A stretch of DNA of 64,000 nt from Whitmania pigra (lineage: Eukaryota > Annelida > Clitellata > Hirudinida > Haemopidae): NCBI GenBank assembly GCA_021613335.1, contig JAJTWR010000359.1, forward strand, positions 650,001-714,000, written 5' to 3'. Shown in pieces: positions 40,578-55,000 of this stretch (its first letter is position 1; each line of letters begins with the position of its first letter). The position numbers and the translations under genes are program-made. The notes beneath the pieces are model-generated. The model had not been told where the DNA came from, ran no database searches, and was given only the letters and a program-made list of their open reading frames with translations.

Positions 40578-43500
40578 ATGGCAGGCACAATTGCTAACAA
40601 AAGTGACAGAATTGATTACAAGGAATTAATTGATATGGATGATTTAGCCACATCGATTTTAGTTGATCCTGTAATTGGTTTTGTTACTCACAAAATGAAC
40701 CTAAAGTTAGTAGATAGGGTTTTCTAAAAGTTATCAAATTTATTATCAAACAATAAGTTTGTGGTTCAATAATAGAATGTATGTCATAACTCAACTAAAT
40801 GTGTTAAGTGCAACTTTCAATTCATAACTGTAAATTATGATGTTATTGTTATTAGCATTTTAACTTTTTGGAAAAGTTTATGGAGAGATAAAATAATAAA
40901 TGGAAAGATATATTATTATGAGGTGTTGTTTTAAAAATTAGAAATGCTTGTCCAAGTCAAGATTAATGTCTTATGTTTTCCCATTTAGTCTTTTTAAATC
41001 AGTTTCTGATTGTAATTGTGATATTAGGTTCTATGTAATATACCATTTTAAATGGTTAGTATTTATCTTCAAGGCAATAAATGTATCATTTGTTTACATT
41101 CAATGTCTTTATTATATTTGATTTATGTTTTTGAAAAATATAAGCATCAGATAGTTGGAAGCATTTTATGTGATCAAAATTTACTGATGACAACATAAAA
41201 TATCAAATTACATTAGCAAAGACCTATCCAATAAGGCATGAGTGCATTTGTCATGTCGTTTTGTTGTTTGCTAGCTACAAGCCCCTGAAGGTTGATGGAT
41301 CAAGCCTTAAGAGGATTGTTGACCGATTCAGGGATCATCAGGATTATGAGCTTGCCTACCTCAATCTCATCACCATGCCATCGCTAACTTCTCACTTTGT
41401 TTCCAAAACGTCTGCTCAACTTGCCACCCTTAAAGAACACGTGAGTTAATGTTTATTAACTCTCAAAACACTTTTAAAACCTTCTGTTGGTTGTTAGTTA
41501 TTAAATTGCTTTTCTTGGTGTGAACGAATTTCATGTTAGGATTAGTGAGAATTATTGAATTGAAATGTGAAAAGTATTAATAGTGTAACAAACAGGAAAG
41601 ATAATGCTAACCTTTTGTTTTTATTTATTTTGTTCCTTAGCTGTTCTTTCAAGATATAATTTTTCTAATATTCATACGGGCATATATTTCTTAAATGCTG
41701 AGCAATTGAGAAATTCACATGATAATTAATTTTTGATCAACTATTAACAACTTTGCCACTCTTTGTGTTTTCTTAAATTTTGGCTAAAAACACTTTGCAG
41801 TTATTCCGGTATTTACGAATTTACGACAAGAGTTCTGGCTTTCAACTGGAGCCATGCTACAGGTACAGCATGGAAGGGAAAGTTGGTGGGAAAGTTTGTG
41901 TCACAAGGAAGTGGTGAGATGTCTTGACTTTTTAAACCAGTTTCTTAGTGATGAATATATTTTCTTCACGCTGTGAAAGATGCAACCATCTTAATCAGAG
42001 CTTTTTGTTTTGTCTGTGAAACATATTAGATCATAGCTGATCTTCTAATGTAACGATTAAATTTAAATTAGGACAATTAATTCAATTTTATTTAGTTATT
42101 TTTTTAGTGAAGTTGTCTATATTTTTAAGTTTGTAATTGTTATTTTATGGGTAAAGGATGATGAAATCCTTTGTAATTTGCTGTCACCATTTGAATGTAA
42201 AATATTCTCACCACTTGATGAAGGTTGAAAGGAGAGAAAATAGCATTCTTGGTGGGTTGTCTGGCGGAGTTGACTCCCGAGGATGAGAAGGAGTTGCTGA
42301 GGCCTGGCGTCAACGACTTCAGCGTCATGTTTTCGTGCAGGAAGAACTGCGCTCAACTCTGGCTCGGACCGGCAGCTTACATCAACCACGACTGCAAACC
42401 CAACTGCAGAGTTAGAAACTTTTCCCCTTCAATTGATCTTTAATTACATTCCGCCGAGTTACTTTGATTTCATTTTTTAAGATTTGTTAGAATTATGTTC
42501 TGTTATATTTGCATTAAAGTTTTAATCAATTAAGCAATGAACTTGTTGCAATAAATTTTTAAACTGGTTAAGATGAATTAATATTTAAATTAATGCTTGC
42601 AAATGTACAGTTTGTATCGTATGGGAGAGAAAGAGCTTGCGTTCAAGTCATGAGGGACATCGATCCAGGCACAGAAATCACGTGTTATTATGGCAGCGAT
42701 TTCTTTGGAGAAAACAATCATTTGTGTGAATGCTTCACCTGTGAAAGGTAATAAAAGTACCAAAGATTAATCGCAAATTTGTGAGACTTAATCGTTAATT
42801 TTGTTTTACCAAGTTTCTCTTTCTTCTTTTACAGATGTGAAATAATATAATATTTTCATAATATAATTTTCCTCAATATAATTTTGTGCTGAACAGGCAT
42901 TTAACTGGTTCATACCTCCCCAAGAGCCCATCACATAAGGCTAACTTGATATCAAAGGGCTACCAGCTAAGAGATACCATAAATAGGCTCGAGAGAGAAG
43001 ATAAAAATGGAGAGAGTATAAATGTGCAGTCAAACAAAGAATATGGCAGTGTTGGGATCAGGCCTATGGGTGAGGATGGAAGATTTTTTTGAACTTTTCT
43101 TGCCAACCTTTGTGTTGGTTTGACAATATGAGCTTAATTTAAAATTTTTTTTTACAATATCTTTAACAGAAAATTGGGACATTAGGACAAGCAACTTAGA
43201 GAAAAATTCACATTTATTAAAAGTGGAAGAGCTGAAGAGAAGAGGCATAACAAGGTACGACGCTGAACTCATCATCGAACAGGGTTTTGAACTTCCTGAA
43301 CCAAGCGAGATCAAACCAGTAATCAAGCGAACTTATGAAAGGAAGAAGCCAAAGATCAAAAAGGTTAACAGGATTCCCAGAGTGAAAAGTGCCGAAGAAC
43401 TCAATTCCAAATACAGAGACAGGGAGGTGATCAAATTGGAGAGGAAAAATCTTAGGCAGAAGACAGGAAGTTTGAGGAGTGGACAAAAGAGAGTCAAAGC

Positions 43501-44776
43501 TGTGTGTAGAAAGTCTTACCAAGACTTTGATGCAATATTTGACGATTGCGAATCGCAAGAATCCGACATGTACGGGCCGATAACCCCGACCGACATTAGG
43601 TCACCTCTGCATGACACGGAGAAATCTTTTTTTCCCTTTAATGGTTCATTCCATGAAGAAGAAAATCAATATTTTCATTGTGATTCAAATGTTTCTGTTA
43701 ATTCTGCATTTGCATTGAATGGTCATTCAGAAGACTTTAAAGCATTACCAGGTTCAAATGGATTTTTGAAAGAATTGGTGAGTGAATGTGAAATGAATGT
43801 CGTTGAAGTGGAAGGAGACAACGTGCCATCGGATGGAGCAATGCTGAACATGATTTGTGAAAGCGATTCTCATCTACAAGTGACAGAGAAATCTAAAACG
43901 AAGCTCAAACGTAAATCTGAGAATATCCATCCTCCGCACTGCTCGCCACCTTTGCTTGAGAAACAGGATGATGTGAAGGGTTACCAGCATGACTCTTTGA
44001 AGATCTTGAAGCACACAGCTAATACAAAAATGCCCTCATTGGAAATTGAATCATTTCAGGCCCAAAAGAAACAAAAGTTGCACAACAAGAGCATCAATGA
44101 AAAATCAGGACATAAAATCAAGTCTCCTAAAAGGAAACAACTGGGTTGCTTCAAGAGGAACTACAAAGCCAATGGTGATGAATCTGTTAGAAACCTTTTG
44201 CATCCTAATCCCCATAATAAAGTTCAGACTTTAGCTGACTCATCAAAATTATGTAGAATCAATGGTGGTTCGCCATTGCTGTTTCTGAAAGATTCAACTC
44301 AGTCCTCCGAACATAAAAGGATCATTTCAGTAAAAAGGCCTGAACAAAAGATATTAAGTGGCAATTTGTTTCAAAGAATAAATTGCTTCAAATCAACTGC
44401 TGATGATAAAGCAGATTTTAAGATGAGGCAAACGACAAGTAATCATCTTTCCAAGTTTTTGTCCATCTCAGGAAATCATCAAATGGTAAATGGGAACTCA
44501 TCAAGGAGAGAAGATTTAAAAAGTTCAATGAGTGTTATTGAACCTCTTTTGTCATGTGACTTGCAGGTTTTCTTTGAGTCTAATCCTGCAAAAGATTGTG
44601 GCAAACCAGAAGAGTCTACATCATCATCGTCAGAAGTCATGGTGAACGATGTCAACAACAAATTTGGCATTCAACCAACCAATGTCTTCAAGAGGCATAG
44701 TAGCAATTCATCCTCAAACAAGAGAACTTTTGACCGACTTTCTATTTTTGAAACGTTTGGCCTGAATGGTTCTTAA
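40578..44776 (+). CDS. Histone H4-K20 methyltransferase SUV420H/KMT5B-C type
   Basis: Nuclear SET-domain enzyme that makes H4K20me2/me3. Exons: 40578-40705, 41275-41440, 41801-41913, 42224-42410, 42611-42747, 42897-43069, 43170-44776; 2511 nt, 836 aa. Start ATG at 40578 gives [17 protein letters not shown]. The N-terminal helical part has [20 protein letters not shown]. The SET core has [34 protein letters not shown] (cofactor-binding NHDC), [15 protein letters not shown] and the post-SET cysteines LCECFTCER (zinc cluster). All are the family signatures and seem intact. The last exon alone codes for 535 codons of low-complexity, basic and Ser-rich tail with no recognised domain; in vertebrate KMT5B a long tail has the same position. 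Vertebrates have two paralogues; which one this equals cannot be judged. Confidence 0.95.
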
Positions 44777-45949
44777 CGACAGTTTTATTTTTATTGCATT
44801 GTATTTATAAATGTTATTTGAAATGCAAAAGACTGTTAGTTGTATAGCTCAGTTTTTTTAGTTATTTGCAATTTAAATTGGTATGTAGTAGCAGTCACAA
44901 AATTACTAATGAACTTGATTTTCATGGTTAGTTTGTTGAGATTGAACTATTTTGTTGTGATTTTGCTGTAAATAGTAAAAAGTCCAAGTTTGTGAAGCTT
45001 AGTTGAAGTCTTCAAAGAACTTGATCCATAATGTTGGGTGTTGTGGATAACGGAATCGTTATCAAAATACCGTTCAGAAAGAACAATTTGTCAAAGTAAT
45101 TAAATTGTCATTATTGTAAAATTATTATTATGTGAAATTTAATATCATCTGAAGCATGAATTTCTACATCTTCCAGGGATTGTTGCATGAGCGAGGTGTT
45201 TAGAATGTGCTGATTACTGTCTTGCAAAACTTATAAATGTGTTAACTTATTGTCGGTCATTGTTTTAGTCTTGTATAAATTTGTCCCAAATATGCTTCAT
45301 TGCATTTGCTTTTGCTGCCATTGTGTTATTTTGTGCTCAGTTTTAAGCACGGGAAACCAGTAGCCACTGCACATCCACCCAAACTAGCAGTACACAAATT
45401 GAAGTAATGGGATTACATATCTGACTTATTGCAATGCTGCAGTATGGGGACAGTTTATTTAATTTTTCATAAAAATCTATGTTCTTGTTAATATTGTTAC
45501 CAAAAACCACACCAGAAAGGTTTCTCTTGTTTAGCTGTTCATTGTGGCAATCCATGCCATCATTAAACAAAACAATGACACAAAACATTTGGTAAGAAAT
45601 CATGTTTTGGGTTTTTTATGAAGATCAGTAGTTGGCTATATTTTTCAGCAATACCTTATAAAATTACCTTACTAGTAAGGTCAACAAGATGAGAGCATTT
45701 GAGTGGATGATCTTGTTATTGACTGAAAATTCTACGAACTAACATAAAATGCTGCAATTAGATTGATGCAGCATCAATCGCATGCCATGAGGTCATGTAA
45801 TTTGTTTATACTTTCATTGTTCTTGTTTATCTTTTGGTATCGTTTGTTTGCGATGTACTTTTGTTGCATAATAAAATGAAACGGAATAAAACTTTAAATA
45901 GTGAAGTCAGTTATAGTTTAGAAAAGCATAGACAATGAGACAGGATGGA
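44777..45949. other. SUV420H 3' UTR / convergent intergenic
   Basis: No coding stretch. Two AATAAA-type signals lie near 45867-45890, about 1.1 kb beyond the SUV420H stop, and the opposite-strand Josephin gene ends at 45950, so the two transcripts converge with little or no gap. Confidence 0.5.
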
Positions 45950-46595
45950 TTAACACAGATTTGGCCCATTTGAAATATTTTTTAAAACCAAAAAAAGGGA
46001 GACTTCTGGTTTCCTAGTCCAATCTCCCAAAAATTCTAAGAATTCTTCACTAGAACCAATTAATTCTGGGGAAGGAAGCTTTGAATCCAGATTGTAATAA
46101 GCTTTATCGATTTGCTTGGCACAAAACCAGTGATTTTGAGGAGAGGGCAGGCTGAATGGACCAATGTTTAAGCTTGATCGGCAGTTTATTATAAAACCAA
46201 AAGTCGTGGACAAGTCTATCTCCCAAATGCTTCTGAAAATGTAACAAAAATTAGAATAAATAATCACTAGTTCATTACACAATTCTACGTACTTCCTTTT
46301 GTCAAACCAGACCATGCTGAAGCCATGGGATTCAAGAGCAGACATTATAACATTGACATCATAGTTTCCTATTCCTATAATACTTCTGTGTGGATTGAAC
46401 CACCTTTTAGGAGTAAGTCTGATGAAAATAACATTATTTTATAACTATTTCATTAATCAAAATGTTCATAGCCCACCTCTCGCACAACTCATCCAACATA
46501 ACTTTAGTGAATAGCTGTTCTTGAAATAAGTTATTCAACGAGTGAAGAGCACATAAGGATAGATGTTGCCTTTCATGGTACAATGCTTTAGACAT
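45950..46595 (-). CDS. Josephin-domain deubiquitinase (JOSD1/2 type)
   Basis: Cysteine protease that removes ubiquitin. Exons in coding order: 46595-46477, 46418-46293, 46232-45950; 528 nt, 175 aa, almost only the Josephin domain, as in JOSD1 and JOSD2 and unlike ataxin-3. It begins MSKALYHERQHLSLCALHSL, with catalytic Cys15. NPHRSIIGIGNYDVNVIMSA and HGFSMVWFDKR follow. His116 (in QNHWFCAK) and Asp131 (in YYNLDSKL) complete the triad. The spacing at the second splice matches the family exactly. Length is slightly below human JOSD2 (188). Expected in the cytosol; no signal or membrane segment. Confidence 0.93.
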
Positions 46596-47554
46596 CTTCG
46601 TGGTTAATTATCAATTCTAAGCAGAAAACGTTGCAAATTAATTAAAACATTTCGAGCTAACTAGATAGATCTCCAAGACTGATATTGAGCCTTAGAATCC
46701 TTTTTTATTCGCTATAATAAATGTTCCTATAAAATTATAAAAAGTACGAACAGAAATATTTTAGAAACATTCAGTTACAACTATGTACTTGTATACAAAG
46801 TCAAAACAAAAAAACCCAATGATGGTTTTCCATGCATTCTAAATTAAACCTTATATTGTGTCCAAATTACAATTTTAGAAAATAAAATATTTTGCTCTAA
46901 AGTAAATTTTAATTATTTATTCTACATTATTCTACATTTATTCTATTCAGTCATAACATTAATAATAGTGGTTACTTTTATCAAAATTAGGAAAACGTTT
47001 CAAATCCTTGGCAACATCAATAGTGAGTCATGTGGCGATGAAACCACATTTATGAATCATAGATATTATATCAAAATGCAGGGACGGATTTAGAAATTGT
47101 TTAGGGGAGGGCTCAGTTATTTTTTTTTTAATTGTACGAATTATTTGTTATTTACAAACACTCAGGACCAGGGTTGCCGACCAAATCATTGAATTGTGCG
47201 TTGCGCATTAAAATCTTATGACCACAAGGGCAACTTCCTCATATTCGGTAGTGGTAGCAAAATGGAATCTTATAGAGGATGTTTTTGGGGGCAAAAAGAA
47301 ATAATTGGGTTTGAGTCGTAAGTTGGTCATCGCAATGTCTTTGCAAACTGGTTTTTACAGCAAGACGCTTTACAGCACCCCAACTCCATATTAGGGACCG
47401 TCGCTGTGTAACGTTGCAAAAACTTTCCATTCTGAAATCATACCAAACTATATTTACAAAATATGCTATAAATTGTATGCCTTTGTAATTATAGTATTAT
47501 TCATGTAATTTTGAAACTGATTAACCCAAAGTTAATGAACAATTTATGAGGTGA
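46596..47554. other. Intergenic, no gene seen
   Basis: Upstream side of the Josephin gene, including its promoter. No recognisable coding stretch. Confidence 0.4.
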
Positions 47555-48110
47555 TTGGTGAATTTGCAGTCTTTCGCGAGTAACAAAGCTTCCCGTCAAT
47601 GGTTGCTTGCCGATAGAGAAGGGGGACATCCTTGCTGCCAAAGCAAGTCAGGGGTGATTGGGTCGCTACAAAGAGGTACAACATTGTCTTCGAAGCAATT
47701 TGTGGAGAGATCACCGCGGTTCAACAGGAGCAAGTGAAATCATGACTGAACACTCAAATGCGCACAATTTTTGATAACTTGAAGAGTCGGATCCAGTTAA
47801 AACTATGGCATTTCAAGGGGAGGTTTATCAGGGTGGATAAAAGTCGAAGGACCGACTTACAGTGCTAGTCGCTGCTAACATGGATGGTAGCAAAAAATGC
47901 CTTTTCTGTTAGCAAGCATGTATATACATATTGTTATCAATGTCAATTATCATTTGCTGTTTTGTAAAAAAATCCACCAAAGGCATTTATTAACGCACAT
48001 TACGTACATAAAAACATTTCAAGCACATGTTCATATACAGCCACCATATTGATGCTCGGTTATCTCGATCCTTTTTGACAAACCCTTGGACCGGGAACTG
48101 GAGTGTATAT
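47555..48110 (+). mobile_element. Pogo/Tigger-type transposase relic
   Basis: Pieces of transposase: SFASNKASRQWLL (47570-47615), then RYNIVFEAICGEITAVQQEQ (47665-47730), then FKG.V...KSRRTDL and NMDGSKK (47815-47900) spread over frames. These are the order and motifs of pogo/Tigger enzymes (target-recognition part followed by the start of the DDE core). The 3' arm (about 47920-48075) is closely similar to 12060-12240. Frames are broken and most of the catalytic domain is absent. Confidence 0.7.
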
Positions 48111-50018
48111 GTCAATGTACAGTTAGATGTTTTGCAGTAGATCTCAACCAATCACAGTGAGAAATTACGATTACGAATATTAATCAGTTAATAATGGTTG
48201 GTGCTGGTTAAGGTTTGGAAATACGCAACCGGCTAGCCTCCCACCATGCTAAGTTTTGTAACGCCTTCAGGCCTTTACATCGATATTTCAAGACAAGTCG
48301 TCAGCGAAACGGCCTTGCTCAAATGGGTTGCTATCAGAAACCAGATGACGTCTTTTTTTGCAAAATGCCTTTGTTGGTATATTCAATTCTGTTTTTATTC
48401 ATTCGCCTAATTTTGTCAAGTTTTTATAATTACGTTATTTTTATTTTCAATCTATAAATTATAGGGCATATTTCACCAATAAAAACAAGCTTGTACTTAT
48501 TGCAGAAACTGGTAAAAGCTTTGAAAGAGTTGAACAAGCAGTTTGAATTCCTTCAATAATAAGCCCTTTAAATCAATAAAAGAATCTACTTCGAAAGGCA
48601 TTTAAAAAGAAATGCGATAAGACACATTATCAACTTTATTTGTTTTATACTTTAAATTTTTGTTTAATCTGTTTCTGTTAGGACAATTAATTTCTTATTA
48701 TAATTAATATAATTATTGTAATAACATAATATATTTATCTTTATTTATTTATTTGATTATAGTCCTTTGCATAACTGAGATGATTTGGACTAATATATTT
48801 ATCTACTGCTAATGAGCTTATATACATCACAGCTTACTGATATCAATACATAGTAACAAAGTTGTGATAAACGTGAGTTTTGTATCATGTAGGAAGCATA
48901 ACACAAATAGTTGATATTATACATAATTAAAAACTTTTATCTAATTAGTTACTTGTCTTCTATTTATTTTGGTTTAAAACTATAAATTACTTTGAGAATT
49001 TACATTTAATTTTTTAATTATAGTAAATTATTATTTAAATATAATTGCGGTGAACTAATTAAAACTCTCTCTAAAAGCGGTCCTGCTCAAATGCATTAAT
49101 ATTTCCATTTAATTTTTAACATAGACTGTCAAGATTGCGATGAAACACCCTGGACTTACATATGAAATTATTTATTTCAGCAAAATGATTTGCACCAATG
49201 ACCAGAAGCAAATCAACAACTCGGACTCAATAAGCCTGGAACATCAATTTCTTATCGACGATTTAAGCCTCTAATGTAGTAAATAGTAGGGGAAAGTGGG
49301 GTTTTAGGTCAGAGGGGGACAAAAGCCACTCAGTCATGACGTGTCCTTGGCACGACCTCAACGCTCCAACGGTAAATCTATCACTGAATTTTGTTATTCC
49401 TTGCTTTGTAATCTCTACCGGTACATTCGTTGGCGCACCTTTACCACAGAAAATTTCTTAATCTTAACATTATGTGGTGCAAATCATTTTTTTCTTGTCA
49501 AGCTCAGCTTCTTGAACAGGTGAGCCTCCACCTTTTTAAAAATAATATCTTGTGGTGGTAGTCTTAAGGGATGACACCAATCCCATAGCGGTCACAAATC
49601 AGCGGGTCTCCCGAATTCTTGTTTGCTGGGTAGTAACGCATCTGGATATATTCCTTGTTTATAAAACTGTTTTTGGGTCGTTGAAAATGGAAAATATATT
49701 TTAACGAAACTCCTCTTTGCTAAGCGTTGATAAATTTCTAAAAGTATTCTAATTGAAAAATCACGGTAAGTTATTAATAAAGCTTATTTATTTTTATGCA
49801 TATGCCACTTAGAAATAAAAGTTACCAGTGACCACCAGACACCTAACACTGAAATATTAGCTAATTGCTGGAGATTCATTGCATTGCAGCTAGCATATAC
49901 AAACAAGAATATTCACCTAAATCAGTTTGAACAATCAATTTGAATTTATTTGAAAGTCATACCACAAATTCTCGCTACAACCTCACTACAGTCATGTACA
50001 AGGTCCACATAATTGCTT
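48111..50018. other. Intergenic, no gene seen
   Basis: AT-rich; short open frames here have no recognisable content. A minus-strand polyadenylation signal (TTTATT, 49945-49950) lies 70 bases beyond the UTP25 stop. Confidence 0.4.
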
Positions 50019-52045
50019 CTAGCTGTCCACAGAAGCAAACGAAAAGCTATCCTCATCGGATGTGATCAAAGTGTTTGTTCTTTCACTGCCTGTGATTCTC
50101 ACCAACTTCTGCACATCATATCTGCTGTACAGCGCAGTGCAAGAGGTGTTCACAGGCACAATCTCCTTCTTGTAATCAACAACCATGTTGCACAATTCAG
50201 GGTAAAACTGAGCATTGACTGGTAGGTCATAAAATATAAGATGGTGAATGCCTCTTATGAAATACCTGAAAATAATATAAAAACTTTTGATGCAATAAAC
50301 AGAAATGATAAAAATATGATCTCATAAATAAGATCTCAATAAATTACCTGTAGTAAAAATGGAATCTCTCTGTGTATAGAAGGTACTTCATTCTTCCTTC
50401 AAAGAAAAACTGCCTGGCTCTTGAGACTCTCTCTTTCTGAGTATATCTGGAGTTAAATATTTAAAAATCATTTCTGAGTATATCTGGAGTTAAATAATTA
50501 AAAATCATTTCTGAGTATATCTGGAGTTAAATAATTAAAGATCATTTCTGACTATATCTGGAGTTAAATATTTAAAAATCATTTCTGAGTATATCTGGAG
50601 TTAAATAATTAAAAATCATTTCTGAGTATATCTGGAGTTAAATAATTAAAGATCATGGTTTTTCTACACATTGCAATTCTGCACATATGATAACAATTTA
50701 AGGCCACTTTGAGCATGAATCGTCATTAAAAGATGTTTACTCAACTAGTTATTCATCAATTAATTAATTTCCACCAACTCGCAAATCTCCTCAAATTCCA
50801 ATTCCTCCTTCTTCATGTACTTCCTAATTCTTATGAAGTCGTAATACGAAGGAATGAAGATGATGACGTGCTCCTCTGATGAATTCCTGAACGCAGGAAG
50901 TACCTGTGGGAATTGCAAGAAACTAATTGTAGATATTAATATTACTTGATTGAATACTATTAGTCATTATTGTTAATTCATGTGTGAACCATTATTTAAA
51001 AACAGCATTTTGACTATGCAGTGTAAACAAACCCTTTTGATGAAAAATTGGAATCTCGCTTCAGCTGCATCTTCAATGCTTTTTGTGGTGAATCTTCTAA
51101 ATGTCTGGTGGATCATCATCATGTCAGAATTATTCAAATCAATTGCAATAATAATTCATCACAATCCAGCTCAGTTTTACTTCAGACTAAATCAAAATTA
51201 AACAAACCTGTGGCAGGCTGCTCAGAATGTTGCACATGGTCGGCTTTGAAATTGTGGGTGCAATAATGCACTTGCCTTTGTAGTTTGATGCTGAAAATTA
51301 TTAATTTAATTAATAATTAATGATGATAAAATGACATAATTAATGCTGATAAAATGATATAATTAATCATGATATAGCAATATATTTACGTGATGCCATA
51401 AATTGCATTCAAGTATGATACCTTATTTACATTAATTACACCAAGTTGAAATATCAACACCTAAATGGAAATGCACAAATAATTACCAAAATTTTGAAAA
51501 ACTCCATTTATTTCAGGAGTTTGGAAGGAGCTAAAAATCAAGGTCTGTCTGTAAAGAGATTGCCTGAAACAACATAAAATAAGCCATCAATATAGAAACC
51601 ATATGTTGTGTTTTAAATCATTTTGACAAATCACTACAAAGATTTGTTACAATTATGGAGACATTGGCACTGAGAACTAAAGAATCATCTCTAACCATCC
51701 GTTAATGTACCAGTCCTTAATTCTTGCAATATCTGCTGCAAATTTGCCATCGGGCTGTTTGTTGAGATGGTTAAGAACAGTCTAAAGAGGAACAAATTAC
51801 TTAATGTAAATTAAATGATAATAAAGTAGTAATATTTGTAAATAGTTTCAAAAATACACACTTACCACAACATTATTCCAGTTCTGCATGAGCAGCACGT
51901 CTGATTGGTCAAGGATTAAAACTTCAATCGACGACAAGAACATGTGATCACCTGCCATCTTCTTTCCTTTCCTGTTGCAACAAACAGCAAAATAAGATCT
52001 GGTAGAGCTATTACTAAACAAATAAGTCCGATGTGGTTGCAATAC

Positions 52046-52089
<44 letters not shown>

Positions 52090-55000
52090 TGATTTAATCA
52101 AAGTTGACAGAAAATTCAAGAAATATTTCGAGATTTTGAACACTTAAATAAAAGTTCATTAATTGAAAAAGTTTAAATTAGAGTCCTAAAAACTTACTCC
52201 TCCGGTTCAACAACCTCTTTGAGACCAAGTGGAGAAGCGATGATGATGTCAGACGAATAAAACTCATTGTACAGCTTCAGTGTCTTCTTGGCGATGGAGA
52301 TTCCAATCTTAAAGTTTTCATCTGTGTTGCCAACAAAAGTCTGCTCAAAGTCGTCTGTGAAATGTAAATATAATTTTTTATTACTTAAAATCTCATTTAC
52401 AAGTCAAAATTTCAAATCTTTTTGAATTTCTAATCACAATATTGTGATATGTATAATAAAATGCAGATTAAATTAAATTTTAAATCATATAAATAGCATT
52501 TCAGTAATTCTCTAGAACAACGACTGTATGTTTTTCTAACCTGGTTTCAAACCTCTCTTGAGTTCTTCATCAGGAGGACCAAACTCTTCCATGAAACGAA
52601 TCTTTTTAGAAACCATCGTCTAAAAGAAATCATTTCAATTACTTTTTGAAAGAAATTCACATTATTAACTCGAAATAAATACTAATAGTCCTCTGCTTAC
52701 CCTTATTTTTAAAATGTTAATCAAGCTGCTTATTATTAATGTGAGGATTATTATATTTTAAAATGTCAAAATATTAGTAAATAATTCTTATAATAAATAT
52801 CAACCTTTTCAGACGAATCAGCTTTTTGGAGGAGATGAATAAAAATGTCAACAATTTTCAGTACACAACTTCTGAATGGGACTACTATCAGAACCTTTGG
52901 TCTTGCATAGCCCTGGTCTTGAATATCTCTTTAAAATCATTTATATAATATTTATAACCATTAAAATGAAATCATTATGAATGTAAAACATAAAATCATT
53001 AAAATAAACAAAACATGTCGACTCCAAGATTCACTAATCACAAATATTCAACAACAGCTCAACAATAGTTATCGTATAAGTAATATCCATGAGGAGTAAT
53101 GTTTTTTGTTAACTTGGAATGTCTTTCGTTACTTTCCAAATTAACATGTTAGCAGCATATCAAGCGTATAATTTTGGAGGATAACATCGGTTTAAACGAG
53201 CACCTGTCATCATCACCATCATCTTTGTTTTTCTTTTTCTTCTTTTTTAACTTTTCAATTTTTTCTTTAATTTTTGTGTTGTTTTTGATGACAATGTTTC
53301 TGATCCTGACATAAATTAATTATAGGTTGAATAATAGTAATGATAATAATAATAATAGTAATAATAATAATAATAATAATAATATAAATTTTAGAACAAA
53401 ATAACAAAAAGGTTGTCTTCTTGATAAGAATTATTAGAATGAATCCAATATGAATCAATAAATGCAATTAGGACACACACATTTAAATGTTATATGTTTA
53501 TTTGCATACTTTGTGACATGGTTAAGGGCATGTAGGCAATACAAGAACATGAGATCATCTCCATTGTTGAAAGTTCTGCTTGGAAAGTACAAATCCTAGG
53601 ATGGTTAATTTAATTTATTTTAATTAAATATTTGTATAGACTATCAACTTTTTCTAAACTGCATAAAAAGATTTTAAAAGCCATTTTGAAAATATTAAGA
53701 ACTAAAACACATCTGAATGACAAGTGTGCAGGTTGGTCGAATGTGTAGCATTCCTGCATGTGGATGTAATAACAGTCATTATGTGTTGTGTTTGCAACCC
53801 AGCCTGCACTGCCAGGGAGGGCCCTCGGGTAGGGGTGCTATGTAAATGGTGGATCGATTAAGAAGTGCCTTCACATCCTATCTGGATACATAAGGCACTC
53901 AAAAAATGGGCTAAATACAAACAAATACAAAAGTGATCTCAAATAACAAGCAACTGACTGCATAACCATTGATGATTGGAAACAGATTTTCTTGTATCTC
54001 CGACATGCAACCTGAAAATGAACAAGTAACTCTAACAACTCAACCAATAAATGCACGCAACAACAGGAAATAATCAAATATAATAAATATGAATAATTTT
54101 ATTGCATCTTCACTGAAAGAGAGCATTGGCTTAAGTGGTCTTAATACTATTCAAAGCAAAGAAAATCTAGTTGGGATCACAACAAGTGATAGCAAAACTA
54201 CAAAGTTATTATTTAAATTGAAATTTATATTGTTTACAAAACAAATTAGAAATTCAATGACAGAAAGTAATGAAATATGCAAAAAATTAAAAAATGCTGG
54301 CAAAAAAACAAAATACCTGATTTTGATGTTGGTGAAAATGTTGAAAATTTTTGAGGTAGTGTTTTAAATTGGTTGATGATGTAGTTTTTAACCTGAAATT
54401 TAATTATTGCAGTGTTAAAAAATAAAATTGCAAATAATTTTTTTATTAATAAGAAAAAATTAAAAAATGAAAGTAGAAATACTGAAGCAAGTGAAAGTAG
54501 AAATTAACAATTGAAACTTACGCATGACTTTTTAAGATCGACATCTTCAAACTGAAATGAAGGAGCAGCTAATATGGGTGGGTACATCACTGTTGCCTCC
54601 CCAAACAGAGGAACCTAAGAACAATGATATTATACAATGATACAGTTTAACACTATCAAAGTATAAGTAATGTGTCTTTTATATTGCATTATGGATGTTC
54701 CAATTAATTAATGCAGGTCATGTTACCAGCCAAAAAGAATCGAGATAACCAAAAATGATGGCTGTATATTAACATGTTCTTGAAATTTCTTTATGAGCAG
54801 AATGTGCATTAATAAGTGAGAATGTACATGTTTTAGTTGGTTTTACTTTTTCTTGACTGAGAGCTTTCTCTTAATCAGAATAGCTACTTAACATCTTTTT
54901 TTTTAGAAAATACACAAATATCTACAGTGAGATATTTCTCAGACGAGATTGAGGAAAGTGAATTGGGTTTGGTGACGATATTGGTGAAATATTGTTAAAT

